Assembly: GCA_032173965.1 (NCBI GenBank)
Contig: CM063288.1
Location: forward strand, 10,086,501 to 10,150,500
Direction: 5' to 3'
DNA length: 64,000 bases
From: Sitta carolinensis
Lineage: Eukaryota > Chordata > Aves > Passeriformes > Sittidae
This document shows, piece by piece, positions 29,331 to 42,149 of the stretch. A program made the translations under genes and the position numbers. Under the pieces are notes generated by a model. That model had not been told where the DNA came from and made no database searches. It saw nothing but the letters and a program-made list of their open reading frames with translations. How positions within the stretch are numbered: the stretch's first letter is position 1; the number at the start of each line of letters is the position of its first letter.

Positions 29331-30540
29331 CCCACTGATGGGCACTCACAGGACATGCACAGCATCACCACCATGTATTCTCCAGGTCTTGTAAGTAAAT
29401 ATCTTTGAATTGCAAAATAAATAAATAATTGAGAGCAAATAACCTTTCCCTGACCACAAATCAACCATCTGTCACATTCTTGGGTATGACAAAACTTTTA
29501 ATCAATATATAATTTTCACCCTGTTTTAATGAGTGTTCCTGTATCACTACCTACTGCTGATTGCAGTTCTGTCTCCTGTGGGGCTGGTATTAAACCCTTC
29601 TGTAATGGGAGGTGATGCCAGCCCAAAGCCTTCATCTTTCAGCCGTCCCAAATAAGTCTGCACACATAAAGTGCATGTTTATATTACATATTCCACTCAG
29701 TTTCCTAAATGGGAGACAGCAACAGTTTTATAACCAAAGCAGATCCTAAAAATTGAAAAAGCAGTCATGGTAGTTTTTGCAGAAATATTTCAGGGAAAAA
29801 CCAAGGAAGTTTTCATTATTTTAGACTAAATGAACTTCTCTCATGATGTCTGAGCTGTATCTCCTTCTGTTGGGATGTGAGGACCGCATTAAAGAATACT
29901 TGAATGGAAAATATCCAAGGAATAGTTAACTGTTGAGAGAAGGGGTTTTGGGATGGTTCTCCTCCTTCTGGGTCAGGAACAACGAAAGCTGGGAAGAAAA
30001 AGGCTGTTGCCTAATGCAGCATTTTAGCATTTAAAAACCTGGTTTTCTTCCAAAAGTAAAATGGGGCCCTAGTGGCTTGGCAGCCTGCTCCTGAGCCACA
30101 GATCCTGTGATGCCAGGATCCTCGGCCTCACAGCGGTTTGCATGCCCTGGCACCACAGCCCTCCCATGAGGGCACTGCCAGCCCCACGGTGGCTGGCAGA
30201 GCTGGCAGGCTCCACAACCGGGACCCTGGGAAAGGTCCAACTTCTCTCACAGTTTCAGCAATGTCAAACCATGTAAGCAAAATATGCAGTTCCTTTCAAA
30301 GCAGGAAATCCAGTGAAATAAATTTCTCTTATCAGCTTTAATGTAAATTTTGCAGTTCAAGATGGTGTGGGGTAAAGTGATATCTCATGATCTCAAGCAA
30401 GATGAGGTTTGGAACAACATGTGGTCTCCTTGCAGCTTGTGCAAGAATAGCCTTTGCAGACTGGTTTGGGACACACTTTGCTTCAAAGAAAGCATGACTG
30501 GACATTAAAGAATTTGGAAAAAACAGAACTGGGTTTTATT

Positions 30541-30620
30541 GGTAAGAAGAAAAAACAAAAACAACAACCAAAAACCCCTAACCAAATCCAACAGAAACAA
30601 CCCACAAAAAAAAACATTAA
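30541..30620 (+). repeat. A/C-rich low-complexity tract
   Basis: Runs of A with interspersed C (AAAAAACAAAAACAACAACC, then AAAAACCCC and CCCACAAAAAAAAAC). Reading the other strand gives a G/T-rich tract. No element could be assigned. Confidence 0.7.
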
Positions 30621-33600
30621 AAGACCATAGTCAACAAAGAACAGCCACCAAATAAATACAATTTCCATATTTCCATATCATCACTTTGTAGGAATGTGAT
30701 TTAAAATTTAAATTTTAACTTTTCCTCCAGTTCAACAGCCTCCCAGTTCAACATGGAGCAGCAGAGAGAGAGAGCATTGGAGAGTAAGAACACATTTTTC
30801 AGCGCTGGCACTCTGGAGGATGAGCAACACTGCAGTTCTGATGAGAGGGACAGACCAGCAGCCCCTTGTTACATGCACAGAGAATGGCCTCTTGTAACAT
30901 TCTGAGTTATTTTTTGGTCCTCAATTGATTTAAAAAGCACTGTGTGACTTGGTATGTAGACAAAATTAGAGACAGGAGCAATTAGTCAGCCCAAGTAAAC
31001 TGTCATGGGCTATTTTGTAGGGGCACAACTGTGAATAAACTGCAGTGGATGGACCCGGGTGAAGGACAGAGCAGATGCAGGCGCACTGGAACACAAAACA
31101 TGAAATAAAAGCTCAAACATTTCAGCCACCTTCCCAACAGCACCCAAACTGTTTGGGAGGATCCAGATGCAGAGGGCAGTTGAGCAGCAGCTGAGGCTGG
31201 TGGTGTTGATCCTGGATGGAGCAGAGGCACACTGAGCTTTCCCTGTCCTGGTGAAACCTGCAGAGCTGAGGGGCTCTGGCTCACAGCACCCAGCTCGTCC
31301 CATGTGTGACTGAGCTCGGGCCACATGCACCGGGACAGTGAGCAACAGAGAGGCCACATAAAACCCCCCACTTCACACACAGATAAACGAGGCCCAGATG
31401 GCACTGGGGAGAGGCAGAGGGAAGCCTCTCTGTGTGCGCACACTTTATAATTTGGGGAAACTTGCACATAGCAGGGCACAGAGCTTTGCTACATCAGCAG
31501 ACAGACGTGAATTTAAGCAAGCCTCAATATTGCTGCTGCACTACTGCTTTTAATGTCTGCTAGAAAAGCAATGAAAGAAAGGATCAGGGACTAGACAAAA
31601 GGGGAAATTTTGGTGGTTGGAGCAGTAAATCACTGAATCTCTGTTCCTCTCTGCTTCAGAATCACCTAAGCTTACCAACGGCAGTGGCAAAGCTCTCATT
31701 AACTTTACTTAGAGAAGGATTACTAAAAATAGCTAACGAGAGGTGTCAGGAACCTGAATTCTAACTAACATTTTAAAAACCTACAAAGGTATTGCTTCTT
31801 GCTTCTTTAAAGTGCGAACACTTCTTATACCATTGACAATTTAGCTGTTTGTGAATTCACCCCAAGAAGAGCAAAATGGGGAAAAAAAATAGGGCCTAAT
31901 ACACATCACTGCCAGAGCTGCATTTATCATTTTAAGTTCCTAATTACACTGTTTAGAAAAAACATATTTTTCCTTCTCAGATTTTCTCTGCTCTAGGTTG
32001 CATGTCTGGGACATTAAATGAACTGCTCTATCACAGCACCTGATCACCAAAATAAACAATAAAAGCAACCATGGACAGCAAGTCACAGAAAAATTGACCT
32101 TTTGTTGCTGCCACAGCCTTATTTGGCATGGAAGCTCCAACAAGCCATTTCTAATGAATCAGAACAGCAGTATTTCTATCTCTTGGCTTGTTCAGACCAG
32201 ACTAAACTACCTCGTTGTTTGTGCTACATGAGTCCCACCACAGAGTGCTCTTCATAGGTCCAGCCCCATCGTGCCTGTAAGCATGCTCCAGGTAAACACC
32301 AGGATGAGCAGTCCTGCAACTCAGAGACTCTGAAAGCTACGGCCAGCATCTGGGACACAGTCTTGAACAGTCTCGAGCAAGTGACAATCTGCAGATGCTT
32401 CAGAGAGCTGTGTTATTACTCTTTTCCAAAATGCAGTGTCAATTCAAATCCAAGTCAAAAATGTACTTTTATGTCTAATATTAGGAAATGCAGTCTGAAC
32501 TTTTAGCATAAGCATCCCATAAAGCTCTCGTATCAAAACTCATTTTCACAGTGATGGAGAAAGACAAATCAACAATTTGTGTTGCTTACATATTGCACAT
32601 TTGATACATATAACAACTGGGCTCCTTTGGGTACCCAATAGGGCTGGTGGGGATTTCTTCTTGCTTGTTTGTGGTTTTGTTTAATGAACTAGTGATACTT
32701 GGAATATTAGTTACTAAAGGCTCAGAAACACAGTGATTTTTTCAGCATCTGTACATTTCAGCAGCTTAGTGAATGAGGCAACAAGGTTTCATATTTACTT
32801 AAAGGTGTTCAGATGTTATCTCCAGCTGGTCTAAATGATAAAAGACAGATAACCATAAATTGCATACTCCAGGAAAAACAGATATTAACTTTCAGAAAAC
32901 TAAGAACAAAATACATTACTCAAGGCACAATATATGCTGATGCTGGATTGAACCAAAGGCACTAGAAGATATTCAACACATTTTAATATTAGGTTTTAAA
33001 CCAAAAGCTAGATAAACGCAGAGGTGAAAAGGAAAAAAAAAAAGACCACCTCAAGCTTATTTTTCCAATACCAATATTTCTTTCTGAAGTACCAAAAATA
33101 CACAAATAATGAAAAGAAGCAAGAATTGCAGTCATTCAATTTCTGGTTTCCCTGTGGGCAAAGCAATTAAGAAATCCATTTGCTAAAAAATGGAGTGAAT
33201 GTCAAGATTTTCTAAGCAATCATGAAGGTTATATTTTTTCCTTTTTAGGACATCTTTCCTGGACCAAGACAATGGGTTTCTTTTTCAGATGACTATCTCT
33301 GTCAGAAAAGCAGTGTTAATTTATATCTGTACACAGAGCAGTTTAGTTGTTGGGATACACAGAGATCCCCCAAACATCTGGCAGCAGTTCTCCAGGATGA
33401 AGTTAAGTGTTTCAAAAGACAGCTCATAGCAATACACGGTGCCACCCTGGCAATGTGGAAAATACAGGACCTGCACAAGTGCCAAGGTGTTCCAGTGTGC
33501 CCATGTAAGCCATGCCCAGGGCAGACCCGGCTGTATTGCCAAGCTCTCCTAAGCAGCCCCAAAGGAATCACCCAGCCTGAAGCACACACATTTTCTGATG

Positions 33601-33765
33601 CTTTAAGTCACAACCAAGTAAATGCTCTCTCTATGGTTCTGATCATGGCCATGGGACAAGTCAAAACCAAGTATAGAGCAAATAAACCCAGTTTTCCTAG
33701 ATTGATTTATTCTTCTAAAGGTCTGGACAATAAATTAGACAAGAGTGTGACCATGATGTAGGAAG

Positions 33766-33783
33766 AAAAAAAAAAAAAAAAAA
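33766..33783 (+). repeat. Poly(A) run of 18 downstream of an AATAAA
   Basis: Eighteen A residues, preceded by AATAAA at 33729-33734, 31 bases before the run. The spacing is that of a polyadenylated transcript end, so a retroposed cDNA is possible but no source gene is recognised. A simple A run is the default explanation. Confidence 0.85.
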
Positions 33784-35978
33784 GACACTTTCCAAGAAGT
33801 CTCTAGAAACCAATTTTCCACTAAGGAAGTAGTAAGTATTTGGAATCACCTGTGAAATTTTTGAAACAAATTCACTGGAACATTCAAGTGTCACAGGGAT
33901 TACATTTTTCAAAGGAAATACAGTAAGTGGGGGAGGAAATTACATAATGAATGGATTTTTTTCCTTTTAGTTCTTCACATTTTACTTCAGAGACAGAAAT
34001 ACATTCATATATACAGGAAAATATCCTTTTCCTCTTAGACATCCTAAATCACATTCAGTGGACAGGTTATGGGCATGCAGACCTACTGTGAAGACACAGA
34101 GCAGGAGAAGAAAACTCCGTGAGCTTTATTTCACTACTTGGCTTGCTAAAGACAACAGCTTCTGACACAAATAGTCACATATATGCTCTCAAAACATAAA
34201 TACTAACCAAGAAAACACTACAAAAAAGGCACTACTAGCCCCCGTTTCTAAACTCCTTTTCAGGAACTACCAGCAGGGGACAGAAAATTTAAGAAGTTGG
34301 TAATAACTATTCAAAGCCTTGGCTTAAAACCCAGTTTCCAGGTTTTTCCCTAATTGCTTCATTTTCATGTGGTGCAGCACATGTTCCCATGTGAGCAGCC
34401 GTGTGCCACAACCTCTCAGGGGGCCCAGGCTGGAGTGGCCTCCTGCATCAGGATCAGACCGCTCTGAGAAGGCACCCAAGGGAGGGCTTTGACAGCTGCT
34501 GGAGGGAACACAACAATTCACATGAAAACCACTTCAATAACGTTGTGATAACCCATTGCAGGTGAGTACTGCTCACATTGTCCCACGTGAGGGATGGGGT
34601 TCTGTCCCCAGAATGCTGGAGGTTGTGCTTGTCACTGCCTTGTACCTTATCTGCTTCCTCTGAATCACTTAGCTGAGATGGTTTTTTTTAAATCATCTCT
34701 AATCAGTAGAGAAATTCCACATTTACACCAACAGGAAAATTAGTCTCACTTTATTGTTAAATAATCCTTATTTCTGCTCAAGTTTTGCACTCTATGACAA
34801 AATAAAATAAATAAAAAAGAGCTTTATCTCACCTAAACTGCTATGAGACATGACAGCAAATCTGTCAGTCTCATAACCCAACACCACATGTATCTGTCTT
34901 TTCTTGCCATAAATTTCTGTTCAAGCAGCAGGACCATGACAGCTGTACCATGCACTGGCATATTCACAACACTAAACCTCTCCAGAGCAGCTTGATGAAG
35001 GGATGAAAGCTCCGTACCCTTTAGTGAAACAAAGCCAGCCTGGGAGATAAATCCCCAAGCACCTCGGTGGCTAACAGCCCTCTGCACAGTTTGGTAGATA
35101 AATACTGCACGAGAGCAGGAGGAAAGCACAGCTTGCAAACTGCAGCCTCTGCTGTCCTGAATTGTGATACTTTTTGACTTCCAAATAGCATGAAAATCAA
35201 CTGCAGCTACAATGTAAATTGTTGCTTTCCCACACATGCTATACATTCATGCCATATTCTGCAATATTTGTCAAAGAAACAGGGCATTTTCTTCTCTTAC
35301 AAGATATATCTTTGAAGCAAATGGGAGAGAGAGGGTATTTGCAATCTTGAAGAATTACTTACCCTAAAGGTCTTCTGATTTCCAAGTATTCTACACAAGA
35401 CAGAAGCCCCAAGACCACTTTGACCCATCAGACTCCCAAAATAATTTTTTTTTTGAAGTATCAAAGTATGGGGGGAACTATGTTTTGTTAGTGAGAATCT
35501 TGCCTTTCCTACTTCTCATATACCCTCTTCACACACTGGAATCACACAGCAGTAGTCGATTCAAATATCCTAAGATCTTTTGCTGTGCTTGAATCCAACC
35601 TGCATACACTGGTGGCAGATGTCCCTGAAGCCCCCATCCTTCTACACTGTTAAATCTCTAGTCTTGGCCCATGCTATTCAGAGTACCAATTGACTTTTCT
35701 TTCTTAAATTGCTACACCTAACCCAGGATCTCTAAATTGCCCTTGTCTTTTAAAATATTTATTCTTACCAACAATGTAACTAGGGGCTTGTAAATTTAAT
35801 AAAATGCTGAGCTGGCCCTACCATAAATGCCTATATTAGAGACAGGAATATGAAGTAGGATGAACAGGAGGTGCATTGCAGCAGGAGGCCTGTCTGCCTC
35901 AACCCACAGAGATGTGAATTAAGAGTGATCTGGACCATCTTTGTGACAAGAAAAAGATCTAAGCGTTTGAAATTCTAA

Positions 35979-36305
35979 AATCATAGAATTATATAGGTTG
36001 AAAAGGAGCCCAAAGACTGAGTCCAATCATTAACCCAGCACTGCCAAGGCCTCCACAGAACCATGTCTGTGAGTGCCACATCCACATACATAAACATTTC
36101 TAAAGATAACTCCACAACTTTCCTGGGTGCCCTGTTCCAATGCTTGACAACCCTTTCAGTGATGAAATTTTCTCTAATATCCAATCTAAACGTCCCCTGG
36201 TATAACTTGAGACCATTCCCTCTTGTACTATCACTTGTTATGCAGAGAAGACTGATCCCCATGTTGCTACAACCTTCTTTTAGGAAGTTATAGAGAATTA
36301 GAGTT
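35979..36305 (-). mobile_element. CR1 LINE fragment (3' end), antisense to +
   Basis: Starts with the reversed CR1 terminus (ATCATAGAATTATATAGGTT). It then follows the CR1 3' region in reverse: a CACAACTTTCCTGGGTGCCC segment, GTTCCAATGCTTGACAACCC, then GATGAAATTTTCTCTAATAT, then ACCATTCCCTCTTGTACTAT. It is more diverged from the bird consensus than the 25.4 kb copy. Its orientation matches that of the presumed minus-strand gene. The 117-codon minus ORF here is the repeat, not a gene. Confidence 0.9.
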
Positions 36306-37270
36306 ATTTGGGGGGAAAGGGGGTGGAGGTTCATTGTTTAAGCTTTGTTAACTGTTTTCCAAACTACCAACAGAAACACTCAAAGCTTTAAAATTCATCT
36401 AGACCTATTGGACTTAAAGATTTCTACAAAATACTATCAATCTACGAAATTGAAATATGTGGTTCATTGGTAAAAATAGATCACCCCTATGGATAACTTC
36501 CCACAAGGAATCACGTCCACACAGTGAAACATTGCTTCTAATGGTTAACATGAGCTTCAGATGCCTGTACATGAAGTGTAAAGTCAAGTGACTCCATCAC
36601 AGAAGGTCATAACTCAGTCAGCACATCCACAAGGAAATCACAGACAACTGCACTGGTTGTGCCCACACTGGTCATCATGAGTTGGCTCAGGAGCAGACAC
36701 AAGAACAAGATGGGCACAGATCTGTCTGTCTGCACGGTACTTTCAGGAGAGTTCCCACAAGCTGCCTGGGGAAAGTCCTGCAAGAAGCCCACCAACAGCC
36801 CATTTTGTGCCCCTCTTGCCCTCAAACACACACCTCTGTCACTTTGAAACCATGTCAAAATGCCAGGCATACCCATGCACATCCATGCGATCCCATATAC
36901 TCCAAGATAAGGAGCTCACCTACCCTGGTACCAAATCTGCAGATTCACTGAAATATGACATGGCAACCAATTTCACTGGTTGGTGCTCCCATAAAGCAAA
37001 CACATTCTCATCTCCAGGTAAAATTCCTCTTGGCCAGAAGCATGACAGGTGCTTCAGAGAAACACAGACATAACCCTAGTCCCGCCAGTGCTCAGAAACA
37101 AAAATAAGACAAATCTGTATTAAAGTGCATCATTATTCAGTGAGTGGAGACATTAGCATGCAGACAAGACAGAAAGAGAGGGAAGAGGCCACTCCATCAG
37201 AGCACCTATCAATCACCATGACATGAACACAGCTGACAGCTCCATTAACTCTGGTACCTGCAGGTCAGAG

Positions 37271-37297
37271 GCTTGCTTGCTTGTTTATTTGTTTGTT
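37271..37297 (+). repeat. (GCTT/GTTT)n simple repeat
   Basis: GCTTGCTTGCTTGTTTATTT followed by GTTTGTT: a tetranucleotide repeat drifting from GCTT to GTTT units. Confidence 0.85.
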
Positions 37298-38268
37298 AAT
37301 ATGTTATCAGACCTCATTTTGAACAAAAGTATTAAAACATGGTACTGGGGATGCAAACAATGTTTTTTTAGGAGGTGCTTAAGGAACTAGTTGGAGGAGC
37401 AGGGCCAAACAAGTTTTCTGCAAAACTTTCTTTTCACTATGAAGTATGTCTTTGACTCAGAAAAATAACCAAAGTTCCCCATGCTCTCGAAGACCATGTA
37501 ATATTTTTGTTAGAAAATGTACCATATTTACTAGCTAATAATTGCTATTCTAATATTATAGGTAGTTCTCAAACAAAATTTTTCAGTTATTAATGTTTTT
37601 GTCCAAACACATCAAATTATCCGATTTCATTTTTTTTCAAGAAAAGCTGAAGAGATTTCTCCTCAAATCATCAACCAACATGGACATTTTTATCATTACC
37701 ACAAAAATTTTCAGGATGAGATTGTGTAGAGACCATTGCACTGAGAGACAGAGATGGCATGGAAAAGCATGCAAAATGGTAAGTGAAACAGCCTGCATAC
37801 CATGAAATTGGACTGCAATTCTACAAATAAAAGACAGTTGTTGCAGAAGAGTAATGTTAAGGCTGAAGGTAGCCAATTCCAGCTCAAGCCATGAGCTCAC
37901 AGGGTCCTAGCCTCCAGGCAGGTATAGGATTTGAAGGAGACCAGACAGTGCTATAAATGCCACTACTCACAGAAAACACAACCAAACCATAGCAAAAGCA
38001 TCTGGGATGCAGCTTTTCCTGGTTTTTTGTGTCAATCAAGCTCATTTCCAGATGTGCACATAAACCATTCATGCAAAGAGGTTTCTGAAATGCTGAAGAC
38101 AGCCTGTAGGCTGCATGTAGGCTTGTTTCTGCATATAATACAGCAAACAGGAGACCAGAGAGCCTTGGCTGAGAGCACATGCTCATAGAACAGGAGAAAT
38201 TGTAGATTTGCCAGATGCAACCACCTGAGGTCAGACTGTTTTGGGACACTGGTGTCTGAGTACTTACT

Positions 38269-38310
38269 GCTGTAGGATTTTGTAACCCAGCTGTAGGATT
38301 TTGTAGCCCA
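38269..38310 (+). repeat. Tandem duplication, two 21-bp units
   Basis: Units at 38269-38289 and 38290-38310 (each starting GCTGTAGGATTTTGTA and ending CCCA) differ at one base, A versus G, at 38285/38306. A local slippage duplication. On the minus strand it gives a repeated 7-residue peptide in a chance ORF. Confidence 0.95.
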
Positions 38311-38463
38311 CACCCCTCAGAGATTGCACAGCACTGGAGTTTCACCCTCTGGGTTGGGCTCATGGCTGTTGCCTCACAGTAGAGCCCTGTGGGGTTGTGT
38401 GCACAAGGAAGTGTGCTTCCAATATTAATCAGTTCTTTTGTCCCATATGAATAATACCTATTG

Positions 38464-38578
38464 ACAGAACCATAGAACACAGAGATGGACCCATAAGGAT
38501 CAAGTCCATCTCCTGACCCTGCACATCCCCAAGAGTGACACCATGCGCCTGAGTGTATCGTCCAATCGTCTCATATGA
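38464..38578 (-). mobile_element. Short CR1 LINE 3' fragment, antisense to +
   Basis: Begins with the reversed terminus (AGAACCATAGAACACAGAGA) and continues with CAAGTCCATCTCCTGACCCT, then AAGAGTGACACCATGCGCCT and a GTATCGTCCAATCG segment. This is the series seen at the 3' end of a different CR1 subfamily from the 25.4 kb copy. Only about 115 bp is recognisable before similarity is lost. Confidence 0.75.
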
Positions 38579-40142
38579 CTTCCCCTCAAGGCCCCAAAAT
38601 GACAGAGTTTAAAAAACTTCAACAAAATAAAAACTAACAGAAACAAGCTGACAGGCTGAGATGAAAGATGCTGTATTTCTTCTTTGAAGGACAAGCACAC
38701 AATGCAATCAATGACCCAGAAAAACATACTGCAACATCTAGGCCTGTTTGTTATGAGTAAATGCCACAACAGGTGAAACAAGGAGAGGTCAAGCCTTCGC
38801 CTCAGACAGCTGGAGGAAGCACTGTGTTGTGCTGTGAAGGCATTAGGAAATAATCGCCAACAAGGGAGGCTTTCTTTCTGGTTGCCATGAGCCTGAGGGC
38901 TACAGGACAAGAAGCTGTCACAAGTCATCATCAACACACCTACAACATGCACCAGAAGGGAGACTACTGAAGTCAATGACAAGAGCCTTGTTGTTTGGGG
39001 AGCACTCCATCCAATGGCCCAGCCATCTCTCTTCACCACCACGCACCACACACCTCACTGCAGCAAGGCTCCCTCCATTTGTTTGCACGGACGCTCGACT
39101 CTCCTGAACGAGTCTACACACAAACCAAGGAGTCTCCTACTGTTGCCTCCACCAGAAAATGAAAGAGAACAGGTCACATGATGGCAAGAACACAACACCT
39201 TGGCAAGGAACTGGACCACAGAATCCAGTGTGTGTGTTAACAAGGAGATTGTATCTCTTGGCGAGGGAAGACAGGGTGAGAAAATGCTTTTTCATGGCTG
39301 AAGGTATCTGAAATATCTAAACCTAGTGATAGAGTGGTGGCTTGTTGTGCAGACAGGTCACAGCATGTGGACATGACCTGCATAATCACTGCCAAAAGAT
39401 TCCCCAAGAGGAAAGAAAAAGCATCCATACTTTCAGCAGGCCTAACTCTGCTCTCAAATGCATTGATGTTAAACCAAAGTAATTGAGTCTGAGCCCAGCA
39501 GAAATCAATGAGATCACTGTCAAGTCCAATGTCAAACACACACACTTACAAACTTGCCCAAGAGATTTTCATACTATCCACTGTGAACTAAAATCTTGAA
39601 TGTTTTCATTCAGTTTCTGCAGAAAGTCTTGCTGTATCTGCCTTTTATCAGCATGCTTAGAATGCTGTGAAAACCCACAGAGCATCTCTTGTGTCAAGAA
39701 TACATGTGTGTCACTCATGTGCATAAATATCTGAAAATTACTGATGTTATACAGAAAATACTGCCTGGGTAGCAGCTTCCTTACAGCCCAGGAAAGCAAG
39801 CACAGTTTAGCAGAACCTTGAAGTTGCTCTAAACTGCCTATAGTGAAAATCCAGCCATTACCAGGCCCTTGGACAGGAACATATATCTACAATAGATGGT
39901 ATCAGGCTGCGAACTGGCCACCAGAGGCTAAAACTGGGAAACATCAGCTGCATTTCTCTCCCTTAGCCCATTTCATGATTTCCTACAAACAAAACTATTG
40001 TATGGGACAAAAGTCAGGGCAGCTTCCTGAAATCTGACCCAACAGTGTTACTTGGCCTGTGGTCCCACTCAGCGTTCAGCTGCAGCAGAGCTGGGTTCTG
40101 CCCCTCCAATCCATCACTTTTATCTGTACACAGTTGCTCCCT

Positions 40143-40235
40143 AACCCGGTTGTGTCAAAATGATCCAGGTTGGCTTTCTATTTAAAAAGCATGGAGGGTT
40201 TTCTTTAACCCAGATCATTTTGACTGATTTAGGTT
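40143..40235. repeat. Imperfect inverted repeat, 29-nt arms
   Basis: Arm 1 at 40143-40171 and arm 2 at 40207-40235 pair at 21 of 29 positions. They share a 12-base perfect core (GTCAAAATGATC against GATCATTTTGAC) and flanking AACC/GGTT ends. The loop is about 35 nt. It may be a fossil of a palindromic repeat family or a structured element. No family name can be given. Confidence 0.75.
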
Positions 40236-40297
40236 AGAGAAGGACTACATTTGCAGCTCTGCTTGCAGATACCAATCCCCAGCAGTGAGGACAATGC

Positions 40298-40340
40298 CCA
40301 GGCACTTTAAGCCTGGCTCGGGTTCAAAGCCTTTGAACCC
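40298..40340. repeat. Two adjacent short hairpins
   Basis: CCAGGC (40298-40303) pairs with GCCTGG (40311-40316). GGGTTCAAAG (40320-40329) pairs perfectly with CTTTGAACCC (40331-40340) across a single C. These sit about 60 bp from the larger inverted repeat at 40143-40235. Confidence 0.85.
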
Positions 40341-42103
40341 AACTCAGCTGCAAGCCAAGTAGCACATCTGGCCACAGCTGTAGATTCTGTAGTTCAGGGA
40401 AAAAATAAAAGAAAGGCAAATGAGCCTACATTCAGTGTACCACATAAACTATGGAGTGTAAAAAGTTAGGATATGATTCACAGGAAATTCAGAAACTCAG
40501 CTTCAGATTTCATTATCACAATTTAACCTCCCCCTCCTTCCCTCCTCGAATTCTGGTACTAATGGTCTTCATTTTTCAACTAAATTCTTCCTTTTGGTTG
40601 ACTAGGATAAACTTGTTAATACTACATAGCCACACACCAAGACAGGCATCCCACAGTAATTCAATCACCTCTCAAACCAGAGCTATGTGGATATTTATTT
40701 CAGCCACCCAACTACAGAAATGTTAATTTTAAAATGGAAGCACACTAGAAGAGCTGAGAAGTTTCTCTCCCACGACCCCGTGTGTTACCTGTATGATAGC
40801 AAGGCAGTTCAGATCTTTCTCTTCCCCTATGCAGGCTGTGGTTACACTCACCAGAGCCCTTGTCTGGCTTCCCAGGCATGGGCAGAACTCATATAGGATT
40901 CATATGCAAGCATAATCTGCAACTCAGAGTGAGAGACAATTTTGCACCCTTCTTTTGTTCACCCAAAAGAGCCACCAGATTTGTGACCAGGATCACATTT
41001 GAGACAATGTCAAACATAGCAAGACTTTAAGAATCTTGTTACCCAAGTTTCTTACCTAGGCATGCCACCCCATATCACCTTCCAGCAAGCTCTGCCACCA
41101 GTCTGACTTGAGAGTCAGATCATGTCCTGCTGTTGGCTAACACATCTCTAAAATGGGAAATTTCATTTTCTTGTTTCACACAAGTTTGGTTAAATTGAAC
41201 ATATTTGGCTTTGTAAAATACATCAAGATGAAAGACATTCCTTAGGTGCAAAATACTAAATGTTTCCCTTCATTTAAGAACACAGGGTCTAGTAATCCAA
41301 AATTGTTTGGGAATATTCTGAAGGATTAGACTCTTCAGATTCATTTTAAAAAGGAGAAAAACTGGTTGCACATATGCTTCATCATAAAAGTATTTATCTG
41401 ACCTACAGCCAAAACCATTTTATCTCTGTAAGCAATCCTTAAACACTGCAGAATGCATTCACTGCTTTCATTACCAAATTACTTTTTAAGAGTTCAGCAG
41501 GTAATTGAAGTTCCAAATGTCTTAAAATGGTTTGGCAATGCTGAGATTTCCTAGTGGACTTGCTATCCAAGAACTTTAGAGGGAAAAAATCAGCTGGATA
41601 CTAAATATATACCCTAAAATAAGATGGATTCGAATTACACTGAGATGCAGGCTTTTAAGGAGGGAGAATGTTTTATATGAAGAGTAAAGCTCTGCTCAGA
41701 GGAGGTTCCATGATGCTGAAGCTTCAAACTCATATTAAAAAAGTCCTGCAAATTTTTCAAAGACACTATATTGGCCTAAATCTGTTCCTACTGAACTCAA
41801 GAGCTGTTAATTTTGATAGAAAACTAATTAGGACAAGGCTGTCCCATATACTTTGTACTATTTAGCAGATGACTGTTAAAAACAGAGGGCTCTAAAACCT
41901 TTTTCCTAGATGAAAAACATTTTATTACTTCTCCAATTCACTCAGCAGAAACAGTGAAAGGAATGGACCTAAACCTGCTGCCCACGCCGAAGTCCTGGGC
42001 TTTCCCAAAGGCTGCAGTGCTCAGCAGCAGGGGCAGGAGGGCCATGAGCAGCACGAAGCCTGCAGGCTGTGCAGAGCCCCCAGCTCCAGAGGTCTAATGA
42101 GGA

Positions 42104-42136
42104 CCCAGCTACATCAATGCCCCAGCTACATCAATG
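42104..42136 (+). repeat. Tandem duplication of a 16-bp unit (17-bp period)
   Basis: CCCAGCTACATCAATG occurs at 42104-42119 and again, identical, at 42121-42136 with one C between. Perfect identity suggests a recent slippage event. Confidence 0.95.
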
Positions 42137-42149
42137 ACTTTTCACAAGC

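Larger units (their letters stand above)
25623..35978. other. Non-coding DNA with simple repeats, no gene seen
   Basis: Contains the MIR-like fossil at 29.2 kb, the A/C-rich tract at 30.5 kb and the poly(A) run at 33.77 kb. A dense TAATTA cluster lies at 25888-25911. Slightly GC-richer patches at 30.06-30.25, 31.0-31.5 and 34.37-34.51 kb give ORFs up to 158 codons without recognisable domains. Confidence 0.55.

Noticed and set aside
31003..31479. 158-codon minus ORF in a GC-richer patch
   Set aside because: Low-information, Cys/Ser/Leu-rich sequence with overlapping frames equally open and no domain.
35981..36334. 117-codon minus ORF
   Set aside because: Coincides with a CR1 3' fragment and is not a coding gene.
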